Positions 8,122 through 14,185 of a DNA stretch of 48,075 nt are shown piece after piece. The DNA comes from a virus: the IMG/VR virus record IMGVR_UViG_3300024429_000014, positions 1 to 48,075 of that record. One strand, written 5' to 3'. A program made the position numbers and the translations under genes. Under the pieces are notes generated by a model that was not told where the DNA came from, searched no databases, and saw only the letters and a list, made by a program, of their open reading frames with translations. Every line of letters starts with the position of its first letter. The stretch's first letter is position 1.

Positions 8122-8500
8122 TTGATTTTTCCTTTCAAAAATTCAGGCGGAGGGAGGTGATTGGGGGGAAAACAATCAAAGCTCCCGTGCCGCCTGAATA
8201 GTTCAAAAATGGCAGGCGGTTTTGTTCATTTGTGCCGCCTTAACACCCCCGCTTGTGCAGCGGATGCGCTCATTTTTTTAGGAGGTATTCTTATGAGTAT
8301 TTTGAAAAAAGTGTGATAGTGAGATTTCTTCGCAGTAATGCCTACTATACACGGGGTCATAGGCCCAGCCTCGCCCGCTTACCCTCGGCGTACTTACTTG
8401 CCACATTCTTTTCTCACGTAGTCTCCGGAGGACTAAGGTATCTCGGATGGCAACTCCGCGTTTCACACACGCCGCGATTCACACTTTTTGTTTTCTAAAA

Positions 8501-8528
8501 GCCAGACCCGAATGTTCCCGAATCTGGC
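8501..8528 (-). terminator. Possible terminator hairpin (minus strand)
   Basis: Read on the minus strand, GCCAGA and TCTGGC pair across a 16-base loop with extra Gs next to the stem, and TTTTAG follows directly. The tail is short, so it may instead be part of a folded RNA. Confidence 0.4.
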
Positions 8529-8729
8529 TTCGGAGGAGGGCGGTTACATTTATTATTGCTGCCAGCGGACGGAGTAGAGGCGGACATCTCCATAAAAGCT
8601 GCCTTGCCTCCACCCCCACTCCTGGCCCTGACCAGGGCTCCGCTGACTGATCACGGAATATGCTGCTTACAACAGCCGGTTATTTGTGTCTGATAATTTG
8701 TTTCATAATAGAGGTAATTGGTTTGATAA

Positions 8730-8743
8730 GTTGTATGCACAAC
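8730..8743. promoter_or_regulatory. Candidate integrase attachment or binding site
   Basis: GTTGT-ATGC-ACAAC is a perfect palindrome with 5-bp arms, lying six bases beyond the integrase stop codon and itself flanked by ATAAG and CTTAT. Attachment sites of tyrosine recombinases often lie beside the gene and have short inverted core arms. There is no T-run, which argues against a terminator. Without the host junctions this is only a candidate. Confidence 0.4.
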
Positions 8744-8748
8744 ATATC

Positions 8749-9729
8749 TTATGGGACCAATGAGACATAATGTTCAAGCGTCTCATTTACCCTTGCAACC
8801 AACTCCTGCTCCTCAATATTCACATAAAATTTTGCTGTGGTGTCAATCGAGGCATGACGCAGTAGCGTCTGTAGCTCTTTAAGACTGTAACCCTTCTCAA
8901 TCAAGTTGCCCGCGAAAGTTCTCCGTAGATCGTGGAAGCTCTTTGACTTTATCGCAGCACGCTTAAGTAATGCCCTGAAGTCTCTGTTGAAGTTTCCCCA
9001 GGGACAGAGAGCTTTGCGAAAATACAGATTGCCTTGGCGTTTCCGCTCAAGCAACATTGGGTAGTAATTAGGTCTGACGCAAACGTAGGGCTGATTCGCC
9101 GGCAACGTTGAGATGAGTTTGGCAACTATCTTGTGAACCGGGATCACAATATCCGGCAACACAAGGCATTCAGGCAACGGTGCGTAGGCAGCCTTGCGAT
9201 TCTTTATTCGCCAGGCCCACGTTGTCGGCGAGTCCTTTTTCGGCCTTATCAAGATATAGCCCTTATCGAAGTACAGATCGTCACGAACCAAATTCAAGGC
9301 CTCGCCCTCACGCAAGCCGAGCAAGCCCAAAGTTACCAGAACTCTCCATCGCAGATCGGCACAATTATATATCCTGACAATTTCGTCGTCGGAAAAAACG
9401 GGCATCTTTTTATCTTCGGCCTTGAGCAGTCTTAATCCAAAGAATGGATTCTGATCGATGTATCTCCGTTTTACGGCCCAATTAAAAAACGTGTGCATGT
9501 GGACAGTGTGAAGATTGACTGTCTTTGGCGACCTTCGTTTCTTGTCGCCCCGCAGTAAGACACATTGATAATCTTCGCCATGACCATAAGTTACACTATC
9601 CACCGGCACGTCTCCAAAGGCCTTGATAAAGTACATAGCTGCTCTCTGTTTGCTGTCAATCGTCGATGCGGCATAATCGCCGCTTTTGATATGGATTTTG
9701 ATTAAATCCGAAATAACCGGCTGTCCCAT
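8749..9729 (-). CDS. int: Tyrosine-type integrase
   Basis: 326 residues. The N-terminal SAM-like core-binding domain covers about 5-110; the catalytic domain has the first Arg in LLGLREGEALNL, the H-x-x-R box in FHDLRRTFA, a His in LLRHASIDTTAKFY and the nucleophile Tyr in that last segment. All five expected residues are present, so it is probably active in integrating the phage. The ATG at 9729 has GGAGG six bases upstream and a good promoter (9772-9800). This gene is the main evidence that the phage is temperate. Confidence 0.95.
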   Translation of the reverse strand: MGQPVISDLIKIHIKSGDYAASTIDSKQRAAMYFIKAFGDVPVDSVTYGHGEDYQCVLLRGDKKRRSPKTVNLHTVHMHTFFNWAVKRRYIDQNPFFGLRLLKAEDKKMPVFSDDEIVRIYNCADLRWRVLVTLGLLGLREGEALNLVRDDLYFDKGYILIRPKKDSPTTWAWRIKNRKAAYAPLPECLVLPDIVIPVHKIVAKLISTLPANQPYVCVRPNYYPMLLERKRQGNLYFRKALCPWGNFNRDFRALLKRAAIKSKSFHDLRRTFAGNLIEKGYSLKELQTLLRHASIDTTAKFYVNIEEQELVARVNETLEHYVSLVP

Positions 9730-9771
9730 ATGTATCCTCCTTTCTTATAACCGGCCACTGTAAGCGGCCAG

Positions 9772-9800
9772 ATTATAATTAGGCAGGACGCCGGTTGCAA
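9772..9800 (-). promoter_or_regulatory. Integrase promoter
   Basis: On the minus strand TTGCAA and TATAAT are separated by exactly 17 bases. The leader then contains GGCC-N9-GGCC, a short inverted repeat that could be an operator or a hairpin, followed by the integrase ribosome site. Confidence 0.75.
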
Positions 9801-9877
9801 TCATTTTATGCTATGTTTCATCCTCATATTAAATTGTAAAAGAACACTCTTTTAACCCCCCTGCCGAGCCTGCGACT

Positions 9878-10099
9878 CTATTTCGAGTCCGCTATAGCTT
9901 CGGAGGCGGGATTTTCGCTTCTATTGCAAGATTCGCATATATTATCTTCTGGGCATTCGCTTATTTCGTACATTTGGCCGCCGCATACGAAACAGGGTAC
10001 GACGTCAGGTTCCGAGACAAAGGCGTCCTCTCTGGCCTCTTGCTGTAAAGCCTGCTCGTATTCTTCGTCTGTGGAATAATCTACTCTTTCGACTGGCAT
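9878..10099 (-). CDS. Small acidic zinc-ribbon protein
   Basis: 73 residues. Two pairs, CFVC and CESC, about 20 residues apart (around 36-58), make a zinc ribbon; the first third is very acidic (YSTDEEYEQAL). Its ATG (GGAGAAGAA before it) overlaps the end of the YopX-like gene upstream by 19 nt. Function unknown; it is the last gene of the 11.95-9.88 kb transcript. Confidence 0.75.
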   Translation of the reverse strand: MPVERVDYSTDEEYEQALQQEAREDAFVSEPDVVPCFVCGGQMYEISECPEDNICESCNRSENPASEAIADSK

Positions 10100-10515
10100 T
10101 TCTTCTCCAGTAGTTTCGGGTTCTCATGGATATTGCCAATTATGATTTTTCCACCTTCGCTGATTTTATCACAATCATATATCTCACCATCATCGCGTCG
10201 CTTTTGGAATCGAGCTAATCCTTCATTGTAAAAATAAACAAACTTAGACAGTTTGATGTCGCCTTTAGTTACCAACTGAGACACCGTTCCCTCGTATATC
10301 TCTTTGCCGTTCTTGTCCTTTAGGCCGGTGCAAAATAGAGGAATTAACTTTGTATATTTCTTTTCGGGATTTGGGTCAATTTCCCCGTTCGGCCCAAATG
10401 TCATTAGTTTTCCAGTTTGTGCTAAAACGAACCAGTCATCTTCCGTAGCCATCTCTGTAAACGATTTCCCATCTATTACATATTCACACCAAACTTTGAA
10501 TTTATGCTCTCTCAT
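10081..10515 (-). CDS. YopX-like phage protein (1)
   Basis: 144 residues. The YopX family landmarks are clear: an N-terminal KFKVWCEYVIDGKSF, the central FCTGLKDKNGKEIYEGT strand-turn, and the C-terminal IIGNIHENPKLL. YopX proteins are widespread phage and plasmid proteins of unknown activity. GGAGG precedes the ATG, which overlaps the stop of the second YopX-like gene (ATGA). Confidence 0.85.
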   Translation of the reverse strand: MREHKFKVWCEYVIDGKSFTEMATEDDWFVLAQTGKLMTFGPNGEIDPNPEKKYTKLIPLFCTGLKDKNGKEIYEGTVSQLVTKGDIKLSKFVYFYNEGLARFQKRRDDGEIYDCDKISEGGKIIIGNIHENPKLLEKKCQSKE

Positions 10516-10988
10516 TGTGCGGCCTCCAATAATTCTGGGTTGTCTGTTTGGTTGCCGATGACCTCGTATTTATTTTTCTCGCCCTTTGGCGTTTCTTCGT
10601 CCTCAAACATGTATTGATAAAACTTAGGCAATATAACCTTTTCTGGCTTGTTAGTTAGCCACCTCTTTGGGTAATCTGGGTATCCCAGAACAAACCAGTG
10701 GGTTAATGTTATTATATCCCCGCCCTTTGTCATCTTGTCGTCAATCTCGATTGAGCCGTAAATCTCTACTTTATTTTTGTCATTTATAGTAGTGTACATT
10801 GCAATGGTTTCGGGGATGACTTCGACCCAGCCTGCAAAAATAATCGGAGGTTCACAGCCCCGATTGCACATTTCGCACGCACAGCAATTTGCTTCTAAGA
10901 TATAAGGTATATTGTCTCCGCTACAGACAAACAAAAATCCCTTAATCTCTTCCCCATTATCTTTCCGCTTAGCTCTGAACTTTATCAT
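10512..10988 (-). CDS. YopX-like phage protein (2)
   Basis: 158 residues, starting IKFRAKRKDNGEEIKGFLF and ending YEVIGNQTDNPELLE, the two ends typical of YopX. The middle differs: CCACEMCNRGC suggests a bound metal, and the usual GLKDKNGKEIYEGD box is replaced by a related NDKNKVEIYGSIEIDDK stretch. The tandem pair with the gene below suggests duplication and divergence. The ribosome site is weak (AAAGAGAAT). Confidence 0.8.
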   Translation of the reverse strand: MIKFRAKRKDNGEEIKGFLFVCSGDNIPYILEANCCACEMCNRGCEPPIIFAGWVEVIPETIAMYTTINDKNKVEIYGSIEIDDKMTKGGDIITLTHWFVLGYPDYPKRWLTNKPEKVILPKFYQYMFEDEETPKGEKNKYEVIGNQTDNPELLEAAQ

Positions 10989-10999
10989 TTTGATTCTCT

Positions 11000-11164
11000 T
11001 TATTGTTCCGTAACTTCGATTGTAATTTTTAAGTCTTTATCACCACCTGAATTGATTATTATTTTATCATCACTCTCGGCCACGCCTGCAAAACCAAAAG
11101 CCCCGCTACATTTCTGCACGGCAAATTTTTTAATTTCCTGCATAACTTCTTTTTCTTTATTCAT
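11000..11164 (-). CDS. Small protein, unknown function
   Basis: 54 residues from the ATG at 11164, chosen because GAGGGGGTGGA lies before it and the ATGA overlaps the upstream stop. A helix (MQEIKKFAVQKC) is followed by two beta strands (DKIIINSGG, DLKITIEVTE). Not recognised. Confidence 0.7.
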   Translation of the reverse strand: MNKEKEVMQEIKKFAVQKCSGAFGFAGVAESDDKIIINSGGDKDLKITIEVTEQ

Positions 11165-11436
11165 TCCACCCCCTCTTTTGCTTCTGCGATTATTGTTTTG
11201 GCTTTTTCCCACGCCTCCGGTATAAGCGATTCAGGAATTGGTTCTTTTAGAATTGCCAATAATTCATTAACCAGCCCGTCCTTTTCAAAGGCGTTCCAGC
11301 AATCGGCAATACGCTCGGCCCGCTCAATCGACATTTGCATAGAAAAAGATATATTGTCCCCATCTTTTTCTACGAGAAGGCAATGTCCGGGACTTGAACA
11401 AGGCTGAGTTGTTAATTTGGTTCCTGTGCGTTCCAT
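11161..11436 (-). CDS. Small phage protein, unknown function
   Basis: 91 residues. A Cys-containing start (PCSSPGHCLL) and a helix AERIADCWNAFE occur in many phage proteins that have no assigned role. AAAGGTTAAAT precedes the ATG. It is one of a chain of small genes (11.95-9.88 kb) that are probably early in infection. Confidence 0.75.
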   Translation of the reverse strand: MERTGTKLTTQPCSSPGHCLLVEKDGDNISFSMQMSIERAERIADCWNAFEKDGLVNELLAILKEPIPESLIPEAWEKAKTIIAEAKEGVE

Positions 11437-11438
11437 AT

Positions 11439-11705
11439 TTAACCTTTCTTTGCTTCTGCGAGGACTTGCTCGGCTTTGAGAATTTCAGAATACACCTTTT
11501 TATCAAGATTTCCGTATTTCACCCTGCATAGCCCCGTCATTATTTCGCACGCTTCCAGCAAGTTATCATGGCAATTACATCTATGAACTATTTCCGGCAA
11601 CCAATCTGTTAAAAGATTGATTTCATTAGGATCATCCGGGGCGATAACAGGATAAGTTCCCTCAGTGCAAGGCGCTAAGTCTACTTTTAGTTTTGGAATC
11701 TTCAT
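11439..11705 (-). CDS. Small phage protein, unknown function
   Basis: 88 residues: a beta-like N-terminus (KIPKLKVDLAPC), then helices with CNCHDNLLEACEIM and LKAEQVLAEAKK. The AAAGGTGAAAA ribosome site overlaps the stop of the upstream 80-residue gene, so the two are probably coupled. The ends LLKEAK/AEAKKG resemble those of the next gene, which may point to an old duplication. Confidence 0.7.
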   Translation of the reverse strand: MKIPKLKVDLAPCTEGTYPVIAPDDPNEINLLTDWLPEIVHRCNCHDNLLEACEIMTGLCRVKYGNLDKKVYSEILKAEQVLAEAKKG

Positions 11706-11708
11706 TTT

Positions 11709-11951
11709 TCACCTTTTTGTTAAAATAGGCAAACTTTTCCCTTGCAATCCAACCTTATCTATATTAACATTCCTGCCATGCGAGTTATAAATACGGCACT
11801 GGCGAGCAAGAATGCGAGTTTTATCCCAAAGGCAGTTAAAAAAGAACCCGCAACCTATGCCACGACAGCCGGCATGCAAGACGGATGTGAGTGGATTAAA
11901 AATTGCGGGCCCCGGAACTCTTTTTTCAATTGGGATTACTGAGTCTTGCAT
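11709..11951 (-). CDS. Cys-rich small protein at the head of the minus transcript
   Basis: 80 residues from the ATG at 11951 (GAAAGGA eight bases upstream). Four Cys lie between residues 29 and 52 (CRGIGCG, NCLW, RQC), suggesting metal binding. The frame stays open further upstream, but that part overlaps the promoters and the divergent gene, so the shorter form is preferred. The next ribosome site overlaps its stop, which supports translation. A 13-bp inverted repeat lies inside the gene. The coding call is only moderate. Confidence 0.5.
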   Translation of the reverse strand: MQDSVIPIEKRVPGPAIFNPLTSVLHAGCRGIGCGFFFNCLWDKTRILARQCRIYNSHGRNVNIDKVGLQGKSLPILTKR

Positions 11952-11955
11952 GCCG
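11870..11955. repeat. 13-bp inverted repeat
   Basis: CGGCATGCAAGAC (11870-11882) and its exact reverse complement (11943-11955) flank 60 bases. The right arm covers the start codon of the 80-residue gene, so pairing in the transcript would hide or expose that start. Confidence 0.7.
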
Positions 11956-12030
11956 TGTATCCTTTCAAGCGTATTATCGACAGTTGCCGGTGAAAAGTCA
12001 AGACAAAAATGTACAAAATAATACACAGGC

Positions 12031-12066
12031 GTACATAAATGTACATAAATGTTTATTATATAAACA
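12031..12066. promoter_or_regulatory. Operator region between divergent genes
   Basis: Two tandem copies of GTACATAAAT (12031-12050) run into the palindrome TGTTTAT-TAT-ATAAACA (12050-12066). A further GTACAAAATAA lies at 12011. On the minus strand TATAAT (12055-12060) lies inside the palindrome and could be the -10 box for the small-gene transcript. The layout is that of a control region where one regulator affects both directions. Confidence 0.65.
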
Positions 12067-12067
12067 C

Positions 12068-12095
12068 TTGCAAAAGAAAAAAAAATTGTTAAAAT
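12068..12095 (+). promoter_or_regulatory. Promoter of the 116-residue plus-strand gene
   Basis: TTGCAA, 16 bases, TAAAAT; the ATG follows ten bases after the -10 box and there is no ribosome site, so the mRNA would be leaderless or nearly so. Confidence 0.55.
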
Positions 12096-12105
12096 TCTAA
12101 TAATT

Positions 12106-12456
12106 ATGGCAAAAAGAATTGAAGTATTACTGAATAAAATTGTATGGCCAATTGCTTTTAGGCTTGAAAAGTTATATAAAAAACAGGAAATATGGCTTTC
12201 GGCAGCAGTTTTAGCATTGGTTCGATTAAGTCCAGAAGACAGAGAAGAAATATTCAATGAAATCAACGAAGAAAGACTATATAAACTTTCCGAATTTAAG
12301 CGCCTTTATGATTCGATGTCTGAGGATGAACAAAATCAAGCAATCGAGTCGCTTCATAATGATAATAATATTGCAACAACTCTTGTTCATGAAGCAAAAG
12401 CTGGTGAAGTAGAGATTTGCAAAAAGAAAATCGACAAGGCCGCAAAATCTCGCTAA
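12106..12456 (+). CDS. Helical protein, possible lysogeny gene (leaderless)
   Basis: 116 residues, almost all helix and highly charged; no membrane segment, Cys or known DNA-binding motif. Regions such as VWPIAFRLEKLYKKQEIW and LSPEDREEIFNEINEERLY suggest a helical bundle. It is the first gene of the plus island, divergent from the small-gene transcript with operator-like repeats between, a place often held by a repressor in temperate phages; several known repressors (lambda cI) are translated from leaderless mRNA. Identity not recognised. Confidence 0.75.
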   Translation: MAKRIEVLLNKIVWPIAFRLEKLYKKQEIWLSAAVLALVRLSPEDREEIFNEINEERLYKLSEFKRLYDSMSEDEQNQAIESLHNDNNIATTLVHEAKAGEVEICKKKIDKAAKSR

Positions 12457-12594
12457 TTTTATATATTATTTGTTCTTTTTCAAAATCAATAATGATTGGT
12501 TCTTCAGTATCTGGCATAATGTATTCCCTCCATAAGGGCCAGATTACAGATTTTGCACGATATAGTCAACAAGGAAAAAACTATATAAGACTGA

Positions 12595-12633
12595 GGCTTT
12601 TCCTGTGGAGCTATGGGAGAAAGCCCTGTTTTT
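12595..12633 (+). terminator. Possible terminator or attenuator before the barrel gene
   Basis: GGCTTT (12595-12600) pairs with AAAGCC (12620-12625) and nearby CC/GG, followed by CTGTTTTTGG. It would end the 116-residue gene transcript before the outer-membrane gene, or reduce read-through. Confidence 0.45.
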
Positions 12634-12732
12634 GGAGAAATTATGAGCAAATTACTATGTACAGTATTGACAAATGCCCTTGTTTATGTTAAAGAAATTA
12701 TAGGCTTAATATTATTTCAAAAGGAGAAAATT

Positions 12733-13485
12733 ATGAAAAAAGTAATTGTTGTAATGATGGCTGTTGTATTGTGGAACACAAGCGTTTTTGCCTTCGATCC
12801 GATGGGGCCTCCGACAGCAGGACTCAAACAGGGTCAATACAGTATTGGAATAGAGCATTTGCGCGGCGAAATGGATATTGATTATGACAATATCACTGTT
12901 GGCGGCGTTTCGTTTGGTTCATTGACGTTAGATGATATAAAGATCACTAAAGCTTACGCTAATTTTGGCTTCGGTGTTACCGATAACTTGGAAGTCTTTT
13001 TGCGACCGGGAATTGTTAAAGACGAAGACAGCGATTCCGGATTTGCTATCGGGGCCGGTGTAAAGGCAACATTTTTTGAATCTGCCGATGGTAAGGGAAA
13101 ATGGGGAATTTTGGCCCAATTGAGTTGGGCGAGCCTTGAGTATGACGATGAAAGTGGTTTTGTCGGAGCCACGCCTGTATCTATTACCAACCAAGAAGCT
13201 GATATTATTGAAGTCCAGATCGCATTAGGACCGACTTATCAATTAGATGAAAATATTTCTATTTACGGCGGCCCGTTTCTTCATTTTATCAATGGTGATA
13301 CGGATGCTATATTTACTGTATCCGGAGTTCCCTATGAAGCATCTGCCGATATTGAACAAGACTCGATATTCGGCGGCTATATCGGTATGGAAATCAAATT
13401 AGCAGAAAATACAAATGGTAATATCGAACTTCAAGGAACTGGTAGTGGTTATGCTTTAGGTGCAGGCTTAATCTGGAAATTCTGA
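12733..13485 (+). CDS. Outer-membrane beta-barrel protein (phage cargo)
   Basis: 250 residues from the ATG at 12733 (AAAAGGAGAAAATT before it). A Sec signal peptide (about 1-20, cleavage after SVFA) is followed by alternating strands and turns (ANFGFGV, GAGVKATFF, WGILAQLSW, ALGPTYQL, IYGGPFLHF) and a final Phe (LIWKF), the usual assembly signal of outer-membrane barrels. It resembles host surface proteins rather than virion proteins. A second ATG in frame at 12643, with its own GGAGAAATT, would add 30 residues ahead of the signal peptide and is less likely. The role could be blocking other phages or altering the surface of the lysogen. Confidence 0.85.
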   Translation: MKKVIVVMMAVVLWNTSVFAFDPMGPPTAGLKQGQYSIGIEHLRGEMDIDYDNITVGGVSFGSLTLDDIKITKAYANFGFGVTDNLEVFLRPGIVKDEDSDSGFAIGAGVKATFFESADGKGKWGILAQLSWASLEYDDESGFVGATPVSITNQEADIIEVQIALGPTYQLDENISIYGGPFLHFINGDTDAIFTVSGVPYEASADIEQDSIFGGYIGMEIKLAENTNGNIELQGTGSGYALGAGLIWKF

Positions 13486-13504
13486 TCAATATTACTGATT
13501 TAAC

Positions 13505-13533
13505 TTGACAAATTCTATTAACCTTTATAGAAT
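13505..13533 (+). promoter_or_regulatory. Strong promoter of the small membrane-protein pair
   Basis: TTGACA, 17 bases, TAGAAT, 39 bases before the ATG at 13573. Close to consensus, and independent of the neighbouring genes, so it may be active in the lysogen. Confidence 0.8.
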
Positions 13534-13572
13534 ATATTTTAGTGATGAAAATAATATTCTATTGAGGGTAAA

Positions 13573-13734
13573 ATGACAACCCAAGCGATAAGAAACTTAA
13601 TTGTAGCGGTGGCTATAACAGCTTTATCAATTTTTATTTTTAGCGAATACCTTTCGTTGAGAAAAAGTAACAATGAATATGCCAGGCGGTTGGGTTACGG
13701 CCCTGATTGGCGTAAAGTCTTGGAGCAGAAATGA
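13573..13734 (+). CDS. Small membrane protein
   Basis: 53 residues with one N-terminal membrane segment (about 8-28, LIVAVAITALSIFIF) and a basic tail (ARRLGYGPDWRKV). GAGGG lies before the ATG. The stop overlaps the start of the next gene (ATGA). Small membrane proteins next to lysogenic genes often act in exclusion of other phages or in lysis control; which applies here is not shown. Confidence 0.75.
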   Translation: MTTQAIRNLIVAVAITALSIFIFSEYLSLRKSNNEYARRLGYGPDWRKVLEQK

Positions 13735-13877
13735 ATCTTGAAGAAAATATGAAAACCGCATTATTGAAATTACTAACCCGGTTTTTATATATATTAAGCA
13801 TCATCCTTTATATATTTGCTTTACCTTTCTTATTTTTAGACACATTTGTTGCTATGTTTGAAGAAAAAGATAAATAA
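13731..13877 (+). CDS. Small membrane protein
   Basis: 48 residues with a long hydrophobic segment (about 16-42, FLYILSIILYIFALPFLFL) and a charged C-terminus. Coupled to the upstream gene by a 4-nt overlap. It ends 12 nt before the convergent XhlA-like gene. Confidence 0.7.
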   Translation: MNLEENMKTALLKLLTRFLYILSIILYIFALPFLFLDTFVAMFEEKDK

Positions 13878-13889
13878 GAAAGAAATTGA

Positions 13890-14129
13890 TTATTTCTTAG
13901 TCCCCCATAGATAACAGAACGCGCCTATGATAGCCGTGCAGGCTATTCTGACAATACCGCCAATAAGAACCCGTTTCCATGTTCTCCCGGATTCTCTGTG
14001 TTCTTTTATATGACCGTCCATTTTTTCGCCGAGGGATTCCAATTTTATCTCTACGGCCACCAAGCTCTTTGTGATTGGTTCGAGTTTGTCGTAAATTCGG
14101 TTAATGGCCTGATTGGTTACTTCATCCAT
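13890..14129 (-). CDS. XhlA-like membrane protein, holin accessory candidate
   Basis: 79 residues: a coiled coil (about 5-45, with HIKEHRES) then a C-terminal membrane segment (WKRVLIGGIVRIACTAIIGA). This order matches the haemolysin XhlA family, found in phage lysis cassettes. It is the last gene of the structural transcript, a usual place for lysis genes, although the candidate lysin lies elsewhere (46316). AAAAGGAA precedes the ATG. Confidence 0.7.
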   Translation of the reverse strand: MDEVTNQAINRIYDKLEPITKSLVAVEIKLESLGEKMDGHIKEHRESGRTWKRVLIGGIVRIACTAIIGAFCYLWGTKK

Positions 14130-14175
14130 TTTTAATTTCCTTTTCGTCCAGCATTACCAATATTATTTGTGCCAT
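14122..14175 (-). CDS. Possible 17-residue peptide
   Basis: GGAG precedes the ATG at 14175 and the TGA stop overlaps the start of the XhlA-like gene by eight bases. It may only serve to bring ribosomes to the next gene. Confidence 0.35.
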   Translation of the reverse strand: MAQIILVMLDEKEIKNG

Positions 14176-14185
14176 TATTTATCTC

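Larger units (their letters stand above)
8122..8748. other. 0.6-kb stretch without a convincing gene
   Basis: No frame on either strand has a ribosome site, composition and length that make a protein convincing. What it holds: a 7-bp inverted repeat CCGCCTG/CAGGCGG near 8196-8220; a TGATTG/CAATCA hairpin (8158-8178); a perfect AGGAGG followed by a seven-codon plus-strand reading frame (8293-8316); GC-rich sequence to about 8640 that could be a structured RNA; a GCCAGA/TCTGGC hairpin near 8501-8528; and the palindrome next to the integrase (8730-8743). It may include the origin or the attachment site. Confidence 0.6.

Noticed and set aside
8293-8316. Seven-codon frame after a perfect AGGAGG, plus strand
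   Set aside because: Too short to call as a gene; mentioned as a feature of the gap only.
8311-8330. GTGTG resembling a group II intron start
   Set aside because: No domain V, no maturase and no split gene around it.
8278-8466. 62-residue minus frame in the gap
   Set aside because: No ribosome site, very Arg-rich GC-driven composition; not supported.
11952-12266. Upstream extension of the 80-residue minus gene
   Set aside because: Runs through the promoters and the divergent gene; the internal ATG at 11951 has the ribosome site.
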